Assembly: GCA_963762885.1 (NCBI GenBank) | Contig: CAVXNH010000089.1 | Span: forward strand, 119,598 to 183,597 | Reading direction: 5' to 3' | DNA length: 64,000 nucleotides | Source: JASHVB01 sp963762885 | Lineage (GTDB): Bacteria; Pseudomonadota; Alphaproteobacteria; Acetobacterales; Acetobacteraceae | Shown: in pieces, positions 54,917-64,000 of the stretch | How the letters are laid out: each line of letters begins with the position of its first letter | Numbering within the stretch: position 1 is the stretch's first letter | Made by a program: the position numbers and the translations under genes | Notes under the pieces: generated by a model | Seen by the model: the letters and a program-made list of their open reading frames with translations, nothing else | What the model was told of the DNA's origin: nothing | Databases searched by the model: none

Positions 54917-55393
54917 CCGTCTCAAATAATTCCGAAGTATTCGCCTGTATAACAATTCGATATGAAAGCACTGCTCGTAACCGATTCGCTTGTGACAAAT
55001 CTACCACAGAGGTGTACAAATAATATCACGAATAAGCATCGATAAGAAATTCGTCTTAACTGGGTCATTGCGACTGGCCGTGATCCAACGACTTAGCATA
55101 TTTCGATGGGTGTGCTCACAAAGGGGTGTTTTCCCTAAGCGAATATTGATACAGCCGCCTCGCTGAGACCCGGTTGCCGCTCGTCGGTGTTCACTGCGGT
55201 ATCGGCAGATCGAAACACGGGGCGCTACGCGAAATGTCGCGCAGCGCCCGGAGGGGGATTGCGCTTTGTGACACCATCGGGGGCCTGAACCCCGCCCGAC
55301 ACGGCCCGACCGGGCGCCGCTAAGTCCGTCACGGCAATGATTTCGCATCGTCTCTCGGGCGAAGTCTGCCTCAGATATAGGAACTTAATCCTG
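54917..55393. other. AT-richer intergenic region upstream of the secreted protein gene
   Basis: This 477-bp gap has clearly lower GC than its neighbours up to about 55160 (for example aataattccgaagtattcgc, gtacaaataatatcacgaat). I see no gene. A cgctacgcgaaatgtcgcgcagcgcc stretch near 55222 can form a GC-rich hairpin. The atataggaacttaatcctg just before the ATG at 55394 lacks a clear ribosome site. The low GC may reflect a large promoter region or acquired DNA. Confidence 0.4.
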
Positions 55394-57568
55394 ATGACAA
55401 CCGCCATCACCACCGCCAGCTTCATCAACTCCCTGGGAGTCAACACGCATATCGATTTCGATGCGGACGGCTACCAGAACCTCGCGACGGTCGAGGCGGC
55501 GATCAATTATCTCGGCCTGAAAAACATCAGGGACAGTGCGCAAACGGCATCGGACGCCAGTGCCTGGCTACAGGTTGCCAACGCCACCGCCACGAAGTTC
55601 GACGACTATATCGGCGAGACATCGCCCGCCGGCATGTCCACGGACCTGGGGTATGTCGCCCAGCTCGCCCAGGAAGGCATCCTGAATTACCTCGAGGGCG
55701 GCAACGAAGAGGATGATTCCTACCCGGCATCCCTCGGTAACACGCTAGCCTATACTGCGCAGTTCCAGCAGCAGATCTATGCCACCGCGCATCAATACGG
55801 CCTCGACGCCATCAACATGAGCTTCGGCGCCGGCTGGACTGCGGCCAACGATTGGCACGGCGACTACGACAAGGTCGGCAACCTGTCCGCCTATGCCGAC
55901 TTTGCGAACGCCCACACCTATCCGAATGTCGGCCAGACCGCCGATTCCTCGATCCAGCAACTCAATGGCGATGCCTTGCTCGCCGCGGGCAGCCGCCAGG
56001 TCATGACGACCGAGCTAGGCTGGAACGCCAGCACGTTCAGCCAAAGCGCGATCGCCCAATACGTGGTGCAGGCAGCCCTCGATGGCATCAAGGACGGCGA
56101 TGCCAAGATGTACTATTACGCGCTGTTCAACGACAGCTCGGGCAATTACGGCCTGATGAATTCCGACGGCTCCGCCACCCCGGCCGGCACGGCGCTGCAT
56201 GACCTGACGACCTTGCTCGCCGATACCGGGTCCAACGCTGCCAGCTTCACGCCAGGGTCGCTCAATTACTCGCTGAGCGGCCAGGAAGCGACCGACAACA
56301 CGTTGCTGATGCAGAAGTCCAACGGCAGCGACTGGATCGCGGTTTGGGACGAAAGCGCAGCGACGCACACGGTCACGCTGAACCTTCCCATCACGGCGTC
56401 GCAGATCGAGGTCTACGACCCGGTCACCGGGACCTCCGCCATTCAAAGCGCGAGCAACGCCAGCAGCATTTCTCTCAGCCTGGGCAACGATCCGTTGCTG
56501 GTCGAGGTGATTCCCTCGGGCAGCGCCGCCAGCGCCGGAAGCACGACCACGACCAGCACCGGAACGACCAGCACGTCAACGAGTTCGGGCTCAACCACCA
56601 CCTCGACCTCCCCGGACCCCGTGCTGAAAACCCCGGCGTCCGAGACCATTGCCGCCGGCGCGACATCCGCGATCACCGGTGTTTCGCTGTCCGACCCTTG
56701 GGCCGCGGCCCACGCCGGCGGGCTGGCGCTGAACGTGACAACCAGCGGCGGCACCGTGTCCATGACGAACGGCAGCGGGACGGTCCTGAGCGGCTCAGGC
56801 ACCAGTGCAATCCATGCCAGCGGAACGCTGGCGCAGATCAATGCCGACCTGGCCACGCTGTCTTACACGGCCGGCAGCAGCAACGCGACGCTGAGCGTGA
56901 ACGTGTGGGATCAGAGCGGCGCCCAGGCGACCAACTCGATCGGCGCGACGATCGGCAGCAGCTCCGGCTCATCCGGCGGAAGCACCGCCACGCCGGCATC
57001 AACCGCGTCAACCTCGACAATCGTCATCTCGTCCAACAATGCCGATCCGGTCGAGAATGTCAGCAACGCGACGATCACCGCGACGGCCGGCGACCACCTG
57101 ATCTTCATCGGCGGCACGGGCAACACGCTGACCGCAACCGGCGGCACCGAAACGGTGCAAGCCTTCCAGGGCGGCAACACGATTACGACAGGCCCTGGCA
57201 ATGACCAAATCTACTACTCTGGTTCGAACAACGTGGTGAACGCCGGCGCCGGGGTTAACACGCTCTATGACAGCGGCACCAACAACACCATCGTGCTGCC
57301 GGCCGCCGGCCAGGGCACCGATAACATCTACGGCTACATGATGACCAATGGCGACAAGTTCGACCTGCGTACCTTGCTCGGCAGCACGAGCTGGAACGGC
57401 GAGCTGTCGACGATCGGCAACTACCTGTCGGTGACCCAGTCCGGCACCAGCGCGGTCATAAACGTCGATCCGAGCGGGATCGCCGGCGGCGCCAGCTTTG
57501 CCGCTGCCACGCTGGAGGGCGCCGGCCCGGTGTCGCTCAGCACCCTGCTGGCGCATTCGATCACGTAA
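55394..57568 (+). CDS. Large secreted glycosidase-like protein with RTX-type C-terminus (type I secretion)
   Basis: A 724-aa protein without an N-terminal signal peptide. Residues 1-~285 look like a (beta/alpha)8 glycosidase: INSLGVNTHIDFD, acid/base candidate Glu105 in LEGGNEED, nucleophile candidate Glu207 in MTTELGWN. Residues ~290-395 resemble a beta-sandwich that follows such barrels (DWIAVWDESAATHTVTLNLP). A Ser/Thr/Gly linker follows (~396-425), then a repeat domain (ASETIAAGATSAITGVSLSD). The last ~170 residues are Gly/Asn-rich with RTX-like turns (FIGGTGNTLTATGGTET, TTGPGNDQIYYSGSNN) and end LLAHSIT, the pattern of type I secretion substrates. The substrate is unknown; no secretion genes are nearby. 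Confidence 0.65.
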   Translation: MTTAITTASFINSLGVNTHIDFDADGYQNLATVEAAINYLGLKNIRDSAQTASDASAWLQVANATATKFDDYIGETSPAGMSTDLGYVAQLAQEGILNYLEGGNEEDDSYPASLGNTLAYTAQFQQQIYATAHQYGLDAINMSFGAGWTAANDWHGDYDKVGNLSAYADFANAHTYPNVGQTADSSIQQLNGDALLAAGSRQVMTTELGWNASTFSQSAIAQYVVQAALDGIKDGDAKMYYYALFNDSSGNYGLMNSDGSATPAGTALHDLTTLLADTGSNAASFTPGSLNYSLSGQEATDNTLLMQKSNGSDWIAVWDESAATHTVTLNLPITASQIEVYDPVTGTSAIQSASNASSISLSLGNDPLLVEVIPSGSAASAGSTTTTSTGTTSTSTSSGSTTTSTSPDPVLKTPASETIAAGATSAITGVSLSDPWAAAHAGGLALNVTTSGGTVSMTNGSGTVLSGSGTSAIHASGTLAQINADLATLSYTAGSSNATLSVNVWDQSGAQATNSIGATIGSSSGSSGGSTATPASTASTSTIVISSNNADPVENVSNATITATAGDHLIFIGGTGNTLTATGGTETVQAFQGGNTITTGPGNDQIYYSGSNNVVNAGAGVNTLYDSGTNNTIVLPAAGQGTDNIYGYMMTNGDKFDLRTLLGSTSWNGELSTIGNYLSVTQSGTSAVINVDPSGIAGGASFAAATLEGAGPVSLSTLLAHSIT

Positions 57569-57672
57569 AAAAACCTCTCCCGCGGGAGCGGGAGCGGTCG
57601 AGACGCGAAGCGGCGAGGGTGAGGGTGATCGGGTCGGCAAACACCACCCTCACTCCCCCCCGCCGGAAACCC
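57567..57672. repeat. Family C palindromic repeat, copy 2
   Basis: aacctctcccgc, then gcgagggtgagggtgatcgg, then accaccctcactccc and gaaaccctcac repeat the wording of the element at 282-472, in shortened form. It separates the secreted protein gene from the convergent gloA and may terminate both transcripts. Confidence 0.6.
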
Positions 57673-58059
57673 TCACCCCCGCTGCACCAGCTCGATCATA
57701 TACCCGTCCGGATCCTTGACGAACGCGATGATCGTCGTGCCGAACTTCACCGGCCCGGCCGGGCGCGTAACGGTACCGCCCGCGCCGGCAGCGACCTCGC
57801 AGGCCGCCGCCACATCGGGCACGCCGATCGCCAGGTGGCCGAACGCACCGCCCATCTCGTATTTTTCCACGCCGTAATTGTAGGTCAGCTCGATCGCCGT
57901 GTTGCTGTCCTCATCGCCGTAGCCGACGAACGCCAGCGTGTATTTCCCGTCCGGCACATCGCGCCGGCGCAGCTCCTTCATGCCGAACGCCTTGGTGTAG
58001 AAATCGACACTGCGTTGCAAGTCGCCGACGCGCAGCATGGTGTGCAGAAAAAGGCTCAT
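57673..58059 (-). CDS. gloA: Lactoylglutathione lyase (glyoxalase I)
   Basis: It converts the methylglyoxal-glutathione hemithioacetal to lactoylglutathione. The 128-aa product has the GlxI signature: LHTMLRVGDLQRSVDFYTKA, FGMKELRRRDVPDGKYTLAF, NTAIELTYNYG and HLAIGVPDV. The four metal ligands are His6, Glu57, His75 and Glu123. Its length and the short loops fit the Ni/Co-dependent bacterial type. It is 7 bp after lpxI in the same direction. Confidence 0.93.
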   Translation of the reverse strand: MSLFLHTMLRVGDLQRSVDFYTKAFGMKELRRRDVPDGKYTLAFVGYGDEDSNTAIELTYNYGVEKYEMGGAFGHLAIGVPDVAAACEVAAGAGGTVTRPAGPVKFGTTIIAFVKDPDGYMIELVQRG

Positions 58060-58066
58060 GTTGCAT

Positions 58067-58951
58067 TCACTCCCCTTTGGAAACAGCCTCGGGATCGAGG
58101 CCTAGCAGAAACAGCCCCGCGGCGTCTGCCGCAGCCACGGCGGCGGGCCGTTCGGCCAGGATGGTGCTGCCGGCCTCGAACGCAACCCCCCGCAACCCGG
58201 CGGCAGCCGCGTTACGGATCGTCTGCGGACCGATGGTCGGCAGGTCGGTGCGCCGTTCCTGGCCTGGCTTCAGCAATTTGACCAGCACCCCCCCGGGTCC
58301 CGGCCGAGCCAGCGCGGCACAGCGCGCCAGCATGGCATCGGTGCCCTCGGCCGCCTCCAGTGCCAGCACCATCCCCTGTTGCACCACGCAACCCTGCCCC
58401 ACATCCACCGCGCCGAGCGCCCGGACCACCGCCACCGCACGCCCGATATCCGCCATTGCCAGAGCGTCGGGGGTCGCGCGCGTCAGCACGCCGGCGGGGC
58501 CAAGCGCCTCCCGCAGCACGTCCTGGGCGCCGATCACGCGGAAACCTTCCTCGCCCAGCACCTTGACCACCGCGGCGAGCAATCCGTCGTCGCCGGCGAA
58601 GGCGGCCCGACCGATCCGCGCCAGGATACGCGCCCCCTCGGCATCCGGCCGCAGCCCCAGCAAAGACGGGCGGCGCACCGGGCCGATCAGCACCAAGTCC
58701 TGGCAACCGAAGGCACGCAACGCTGCCATGATACGGCCGGGGGCCGTGATGCGGATCACCTCGTGCGGCCACGGGGCGACAACCGCGGCGTCTGCGCTAC
58801 CCTCCAACGCAACCATGAAGACCCGTCGGCCAGCTGCCTGGGCTGCGGCGGCGACCTGTCCGGGCAGCTTCCCACCGCCGGCCAATATTCCCAACGTGCG
58901 CGGCGCCGCGCTGTCCGGACTTGGTAAATCCGGCCCCACGGTCTCAGGCAT
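58067..58951 (-). CDS. lpxI: UDP-2,3-diacylglucosamine pyrophosphatase LpxI
   Basis: LpxI hydrolyses UDP-2,3-diacylglucosamine to lipid X in lipid A synthesis, replacing LpxH in alphaproteobacteria. The 294-aa protein shows LGILAGGGKLPGQVAAAAQA, LVLIGPVRRPSLLGLRPD, GDDGLLAAVVKVLGEEGFRV, IGAQDVLREALGPAGVLT, LVKLLKPGQERRTDLPTIGP and GVAFEAGSTILAERPAAVAA. Start at ATG 58951. It lies near lpxA, consistent with a broken-up lipid A operon. Confidence 0.92.
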   Translation of the reverse strand: MPETVGPDLPSPDSAAPRTLGILAGGGKLPGQVAAAAQAAGRRVFMVALEGSADAAVVAPWPHEVIRITAPGRIMAALRAFGCQDLVLIGPVRRPSLLGLRPDAEGARILARIGRAAFAGDDGLLAAVVKVLGEEGFRVIGAQDVLREALGPAGVLTRATPDALAMADIGRAVAVVRALGAVDVGQGCVVQQGMVLALEAAEGTDAMLARCAALARPGPGGVLVKLLKPGQERRTDLPTIGPQTIRNAAAAGLRGVAFEAGSTILAERPAAVAAADAAGLFLLGLDPEAVSKGE

Positions 58952-59033
58952 TGCAATCCGACCCGGGTTTCGACATAACCGTCCATCGACCTCACGGAAG
59001 CGTGAGGTCATTGCCGATGAGGATCATACCGCG

Positions 59034-59246
59034 ATGCAGGATGACGATCCGGCCCCCGGCGAAGGGCATGCCGCCGCCGCCAGCATCCTGCACTGCCTGC
59101 AAATGCTGGCGGTCGAGGCGGATCGGCGAGGCCTCACGCGCACCCATGTTGCCCTACGCAGAGCTGTCCGCGCCTGTTGGGCGGAGGAAACCCAGGATGA
59201 CGCAACACCGCGTCCCCGCTCCCGGCGGTCCCTGGCGCTGCATTGA
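59034..59246 (+). CDS. Small hypothetical protein, 70 aa
   Basis: Between the divergent lpxI and convergent hcp genes, the frame from ATG 59034 reads MQDDDPAPGEGHAAAASILH, then CLQMLAVEADRRGLTRTHVA, LRRAVRACWAEETQDDA and ends ALH. The amphipathic helical middle (LQMLAVEADRRGLTRTHVAL) and acidic start look like a real small protein of the kind common in Acetobacteraceae, but I know no function. The other frame here (from 59018) has poor composition. Confidence 0.45.
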   Translation: MQDDDPAPGEGHAAAASILHCLQMLAVEADRRGLTRTHVALRRAVRACWAEETQDDATPRPRSRRSLALH

Positions 59247-59309
59247 TTTGCTCCGCCTGATCCGGCTTGCGCCCGGTGCTGCGCGTGTCCGGTCTGCGCG
59301 GGCACCGGG

Positions 59310-59774
59310 TTAAGACGACTGGGCCGATCTCACATCGTAGGTCACGGTCGTCGGGGAGCCGGTCATCGACGAATCTTTCGGACTGAAGGTCTCGGTAATC
59401 TTTGTGAAACTGAGCGAGAGAGTTTCGGTCGGCACCCCTTCGGCGGGTCCGGAGATCGAGTAGTTGGTAATCACGCAGTTGCTGAGGTCATAGCTCAAGA
59501 ACGTGACGACGCTATCCTTGGTCGTCGTGGTGAACTTGATCGTCACCGTCGGGGTCAGAATGGTCCGGCTGACGCCGGCGTTGACAATCAGGGGGGAGGC
59601 CTTTTCCGCCCGCAAGGTGACCACGACCTCGCGTATCGACACCTCGGAGTTCGCCTGTCGCGCCGTGTATCCGGCTGCGAAGCCCCACTGGAAACTGTCC
59701 AGGACGATCCAGTTCTGGAAGCCGGTGGTTTGGGCCGAACCCTGGATGGAACCCAACTTCATATAAATGGCCAC
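59310..59774 (-). CDS. hcp: Hcp-family type VI secretion tube protein (orphan)
   Basis: A 154-aa protein starting VAIYMKLGSIQGSAQTTGFQ, followed by NWIVLDSFQWGFAAGYTA, then strand-rich SIREVVVTLRAEKASPLIVN, VTIKFTTTTKDSVVTFLSYD and LSLSFTKITETFSPKD. This is the Hcp/DUF796 layout: a ring-forming beta barrel that stacks into the type VI tube or acts as its substrate carrier. The GTG at 59774 is preceded by ggag at the right distance; the frame extends to a GTG at 59798. No other type VI gene lies in the window. Confidence 0.8.
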   Translation of the reverse strand: MAIYMKLGSIQGSAQTTGFQNWIVLDSFQWGFAAGYTARQANSEVSIREVVVTLRAEKASPLIVNAGVSRTILTPTVTIKFTTTTKDSVVTFLSYDLSNCVITNYSISGPAEGVPTETLSLSFTKITETFSPKDSSMTGSPTTVTYDVRSAQSS

Positions 59775-59915
59775 GGGCTTGTTCTCCGCATTCGGCACGC
59801 GTGCAATGTGTCGCGATAACCTACCCGGAACGATGCCCGACTGTCGATGCTTTTGCCCAGGGGGAATTTGCCCCGGGAATTTGCCCGGGGCATGTGTTCG
59901 GGAAATCCAGCCGCC

Positions 59916-60740
59916 TTACTCGGCGCGGATCAGACCGCGGTGGCTGGGCGCATCGATGAAGGCAAGGATCTCCCCCACCAGCCTGTCCTCGCCGAAGCGC
60001 AGCCGGGTTTCCGCCAGACGCTGCGCGAACACGCCTTCGTGACGGAACAGCGTTCGGAAGGCGGTGTGCAGCACCTGGATCTGGCTCTTGTCGAAGCCGC
60101 GGCGTTTCAAGCCGATGACGTTCAGCCCCGCCAGGCGCGCGCGGTTGCCGATCACGCTGCCGAACGGGATCACGTCCGCCTCGACCCCCGACACGCCGCC
60201 GATCATCGCGGCACGGCCGATTCGCACGAACTGATGGATCGCGGCGGCGCCGCCGATGACCGCATGGTCGGCGATGCTGACATGACCGCCCATCACGGCG
60301 TTATTGGCGACCAGCACGTGGTCGCCCAATGTGCAGTCGTGCGCGACATGGGCCACCGCCATCAGCATACAATCGCTGCCGATGCGGGTGATGCCCTTGC
60401 CGGTGACCGTACCGCGATGGATCGTGCAATGCTCGCGGATCTGGGTGCGCGCGCCGATCTCGCAGCGCGTCGGCTCACCGCGGTATTTGAGATCCTGCGG
60501 CGCGAGGCCGACGGTGCAGAACGGGAACAACACGACGCCGGGGCCGATCCGGGTGTGGCCATCGACCACGACGTGCGACACAAGTTCGGCGCCGTCCTCG
60601 ATAACGACATCCGGGCCGACCGTGCAATACGGCCCGATGCGGACGCCGGCGCCCAATTCCGCGGTGGGGGCGACGATGGCGGTGGGATGAATGGCCGAGC
60701 GGGTCAACCCGGGGAGGAGGGTCTCGGTCATCGCATCCAT
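59916..60740 (-). CDS. lpxA: UDP-N-acetylglucosamine acyltransferase LpxA
   Basis: The first enzyme of lipid A synthesis, transferring a 3-hydroxyacyl chain from ACP to UDP-GlcNAc. The left-handed beta-helix hexapeptides are visible (IHPTAIVAPTAELGAGVRIG, HVVVDGHTRIGPGVVLFPFC); catalytic His lies in VAHVAHDCTLGDHVLVANNA; QDLKYRGEPTRCEIGARTQI and LNVIGLKRRGFDKSQI are conserved. About 274 aa from ATG 60740; ATG 60731 is an equal alternative. Its usual partners lpxD and fabZ are not in the window. Confidence 0.93.
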   Translation of the reverse strand: MDAMTETLLPGLTRSAIHPTAIVAPTAELGAGVRIGPYCTVGPDVVIEDGAELVSHVVVDGHTRIGPGVVLFPFCTVGLAPQDLKYRGEPTRCEIGARTQIREHCTIHRGTVTGKGITRIGSDCMLMAVAHVAHDCTLGDHVLVANNAVMGGHVSIADHAVIGGAAAIHQFVRIGRAAMIGGVSGVEADVIPFGSVIGNRARLAGLNVIGLKRRGFDKSQIQVLHTAFRTLFRHEGVFAQRLAETRLRFGEDRLVGEILAFIDAPSHRGLIRAE

Positions 60741-60978
60741 TCTGGCATCTTTCGCGCGCAATTCGGTCAGTGAAGGGAACGTCAGGGTATGGCGCAGCCG
60801 GGAAGCCGCCAACTCAATCATTGTTGCCCGATGTTTCGGCAATGCCTTGTAACACCTTGTTTCATTTCTAAATTTGGCTTTTTTGCGGCAGGTCCTCCAC
60901 GCCTGGGCCGACGCGCTTTACAACGCGACTGTGCTTGCTCAGTTTGCCCGCGAGAGCTTCCGCGAATGGACCCTCAAG

Positions 60979-62180
60979 GTGCGGATTCTGCTGGCGACAC
61001 ACAACGTCTATACCGAATTCACCAGCGGCGCCGCACGCAGCGTTCGCACGATGATGGAATGGTTGGCCGGCGGCGGCCACGCATGCCGCGTACTCTGCGC
61101 GGGATGGTTCGAGACGACCCAGGGCGCTGAACTCGGGCCGCATCTGGCGCAGCTTGGCATAACGCCGCGCCAGCGTGCCGTCGCCGGAGGCCGCACGGTG
61201 CTCGACTGCACCATTGCCGGCGTGCAGGTGAGCATGCTCGCGACCGAGGACTACACCCCATCGACGCCGGACCGCGCCGAGGCTCGCCGGTACCTACCTG
61301 CTGTTCCGGGACGTCCTGCGCGCGTTCCGCCCGGACCTGGTCATGACCTATGGCAGCCATCCCGTGCTGGCCGGGGTGATGCACGACTCCCGTGCCGGCG
61401 GCGCGGTCACCGTGCGGACAGTGCGGGCTTACGGCTACGAGCACCGCGCCTGGTTCGACGATACCGATCGAGTGTTGACCAACAGCGCGTATGTCGCGCG
61501 GCATTACCGCGACGCGATTGGGCTCGAAAGCGTCGCGCTGCCGTCTCCAATTCTGTGGTCCGATGTTCTCGCCACCGAAGCCGAGCGACGGTTCCTGACC
61601 TTCGTGAATCCGTCGTTGCACAAGGGGGCTGCTTTGTTCGCCCGCCTGGCCGACATGTTGGGACAGGCGCGCCCCGATATCCCGATCCTGATAGTGCAGT
61701 CGGGCGTGGAACTCCGTCCGGCTTGGCGTCACCGAGGGGCCGGACCTGACGCGTTATCCGCAGATCGTCGTCAGCGCACCGATCCCCGACGCCCGCATGC
61801 TCCTCGGACTGACCAGGCTACTGGTGGTACCCTCGGTATTCCCCGAGCCGTTCGGCCGGGTGGCGGCCGAGGCCATGATCAACGGCATACCCGCCTTGGT
61901 CAGCGATCGTGGCGCATTGCCCGAAACGGTGGGCGACGGCGGCATCGTGCTGCCGCTGCCGGCATGGATGCAGCCTGGTGACCGGCGTATACCGGCGGCC
62001 GAGGAAGTCAGGCCCTGGTTCGACGCCGTGGTGCGCCTATGGGACGATCGGGCGGCCTATAACCGCGTCGCTGCGAAGGCGCGCACGGCGGCACATCGGT
62101 TATACGACGAGACGAGCCTGCGCCGGCGTTACGAAGCGTTCTTCGCCGCACCCGGGCCGTATCCGCCGCTGTTTGGATAA
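60979..62180 (+). CDS. Glycosyltransferase, GT4-like (two frame changes)
   Basis: A ~400-aa GT-B fold enzyme. The N-terminal VRILLATHNVYTEFTSGAAR and VRTMMEWLAGGGHACRVLC are the acceptor side; then FRPDLVMTYGSHPVLAGVMH, VLTNSAYVARHYRDAIGL, FLTFVNPSLHKGAALFARLA and the donor-site motif VVPSVFPEPFGRVAAEAMIN, GIPALVSDRGALPETVGDGG. The frame changes near 61285 and 61725; each is explained by a single base. A GTG at 60979 is the likely start, the frame being open to 60874. It may modify LPS or exopolysaccharide; the donor and acceptor are unknown. Confidence 0.75.
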
Positions 62181-62388
62181 TGTCTCGTGCCCGCAATGAC
62201 ACCGTTGGATTGATGGGGTGTCGATCGTCAGGATCAGTACATTGGTGGCACGACACAATCCTCACCATGCGTCGGCGCGGCCTCCCGGCGACGATTGCCT
62301 CGCTGCCCACGCGATGACAGGGTTGGCGGCAAGGGGGCGAGGCGGTCAGGATCACACCAGGATTGCAACCACAGGATGAGATCATCTG

Positions 62389-64000
62389 ATGTCCGAGGCG
62401 CATTGCTCCATTGGCACCGATGTCGGGGGTACGTTCACCGACCTGATCTTCGTCACTCCATCCGGCGAGGTGCATTGTTTCAAGGTTCCCAGCACGCCGT
62501 CGCATCCGGGTGAAAGCATCCTCACCGGCGTGGAGGAAATCCGTGCGGCGTTGCGGCCGGACCCGGGTGCGTGGCGCGATGCGTTCCACACCCATAGCAG
62601 CACTGTCGCGACCAATGCGCTGATCGAGCGGCGCGGCTCTCGCGTCGGCCTGATCACAACGCTGGGTTTCCGCGACCTGTTCGAATTGCAGCGGCTGGCA
62701 ATTCCGCATCCGATGCGGTTCGAACTCGCGCCGCCCGATGCCTCTGGTGCCGCGCGAACTGGTGCGCGAGGTGGCCGGTCGCATCGGTCCGGATGGCGAG
62801 GAGGTCGATCCGCTGGATGAGCCCGGGCTGCTGGGAGCGCAGGGACCTGGCGGCGGCGGGGGTGGAAATCGCCGTCGTCACCTTCATCCACAGCTATCGC
62901 AATGCCGCGCACGAGCGGCGGGCGCGCGAGTTGGTGGAACGCGCGGGCATCGCGCTGCGGCTTGAACTGTCCAGCGATGTGTGGCCGCAGGCGCGCGAGT
63001 ATGAACGCGCGGTGCTGACCACGATCAATGCCAGCGTGCGGCCGATCATCGAATCCTATGTCGGGCACTTGACCGATGGGCTCGGCGCACGCAGGTCAGC
63101 GATCCCGGCGCGTGTCGCGCACATTCCAACGATCACGCCGAGCTTGCTCGTACGATCCGGGATCGTCCGGTTGTCGCGCTGCTGTCGGGTTCCGCTGCCG
63201 GCGTCGCCGGTGCGGCGGATGCGGCGAAGGATGCCGGCTGGGCGACGCCGATCTGATGACGTTCGATATCGGTGCCACCAGCGCCGATATCGGCGTGGTC
63301 CGCGACGGCAGGCCGGTGCTTGGCATGAAGAAGTGATCGAAGAAGTTCCGGTCTGCTGCCGACAGTGGCGGTGTCGAGTCTCGGCGCCGCGGAGGGTCCG
63401 TCGTTGGCTCGATGGTCCCAGGTCGTTGAAGGTGGGGCCGCGCAGCACTGGGGCCGATCCGGGGCGGGCCTGCTATGGCAGCGGCTCATTCGTGCCGACG
63501 TTGACCGATGCGTTTCTGCTGGCGGGCTGCCGATTCGGCGGCGACGGTCGGTGGCGAGCTGACGTTGCAGCCGGAACCGGCGCGCGCGGCGCTCGAGACG
63601 ATTGGCAGGTCGCTGGGTTGGACGGCGGAGGAGGTCGCCGATGGGGCGATCCGGATCGCGACCGCGATGCTGGCGGCCGAGGCCACGCGCGTGCTGGCTC
63701 GGCGTGGTGTCGATGCGCCTCGATTTCGCATGGTCGCCTTTGGCGGCGCGGGGCCGCTGCTGGCGGCGCTGATGGCGGAGGAGATCGCCATCGATACAAT
63801 TCTAATTCCGCCGTTCCCCGGCGCGTTGAGCGCGCTGGGCGCGGCGCGGGCCGATATCGAAGGCGACCTGGTGCATCCGATCTATGCGCGTTTGCATGAG
63901 GTTTCCACTGGGATGTTGGACGATGCGTATCGCTCGCTGGCGCAGGCCGGGAAGGCGTGGATCGCCGAGCAAGGCGGCGGCGGCATGAGCGCGGTGCGGT
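62389..64000 (+). CDS. Hydantoinase A/5-oxoprolinase-like protein, 5' part, heavily frame-shifted
   Basis: The N-terminus is a clear HyuA/OplAH start: IGTDVGGTFTDLIFVTPSGE, VPSTPSHPGESILTGVEEI, then THSSTVATNALIERRGSRVG. Further parts occur in other frames: RELVREVAGRIGPDGEEVD, AAAGVEIAVVTFIHSYRNAA, EYERAVLTTINASVRPIIES, DADLMTFDIGATSADIGVVR, and FRMVAFGGAGPLLAALMAEE near the window end. At least four frame breaks (near 62735, 62830, 63090 and 63330-63550). The 3' end is outside the window. Given the error pattern elsewhere it may be intact in reality, but decay cannot be excluded. Members cleave hydantoins or oxoproline with ATP. Confidence 0.65.

Overview
The window looks like chromosomal DNA of a GC-rich Gram-negative alphaproteobacterium, most likely Rhodospirillales/Acetobacteraceae. 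The reasons are the base composition, lipid A genes including lpxI (the LpxH substitute common in alphaproteobacteria), gatCAB, and the gene run rpoD, dnaG, yqeY, carA, carB, greA. The family assignment is an inference from gene content. I saw no rRNA, tRNA or CRISPR.

Layout. 1-6000: start of a leftward gene (possibly PEP carboxylase), then a rightward cluster of an FMN monooxygenase of the NtaA/SnaA/DszA type with a complete polyamine-type ABC importer. 6173-8769: a small tyrosinase with its C-terminal-type domain as a separate gene, then argG. 9004-15430: a leftward FAD/Fe-S oxidoreductase, a small secreted protein, and a coupled Rieske oxygenase plus glutamine-synthetase-like ligase. 15459-21980: CoA-transferase, alaS, an RHH/PIN toxin-antitoxin pair, nitroreductase. 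22310-24232: nadA-nadC behind a promoter with two related palindromes. 24238-25759: an unrecognised three-gene coupled operon. 26035-30671: a receiver-only response regulator, then thiD, glmM, folP and a GNAT gene, tightly packed. 30717-35615: rpoD, dnaG, yqeY and a GFA-family gene, all leftward. 35699-43672: carA (with an extra N-terminal HTH-like domain), a lone ATPase gene with a perfect palindrome in front of it, carB, greA, ilvA. 43957-47850: an SDR, a remnant of another SDR, phnW-like aminotransferase and fhs. 48507-54402: a chemoreceptor, then gatB, gatA, gatC leftward. 54455-64000: ruvX, a secreted glycosidase-like protein, gloA, lpxI, an orphan hcp, lpxA, a glycosyltransferase, and the start of a hydantoinase/oxoprolinase gene cut by the window end.

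Two features run through the whole window. First, intergenic gaps carry dispersed palindromic repeats. Family A is about 180-250 bp, with arms beginning gtcattgcgagcg and a core rich in inverted 'ccccgcgaaagcgggg'. Family B is a short element of opposed 'ctcccc...ggggag' blocks. Family C is bounded by inverted 'cctctcccgc'. Second, many indispensable genes (alaS, rpoD, dnaG, carB, gatA, gatB) and some others carry one or more single-base frame changes, often in short runs of the same base, while the protein sequence continues correctly in another frame. I read most of these as sequence or assembly errors rather than real pseudogenes, and I give such genes their full span.
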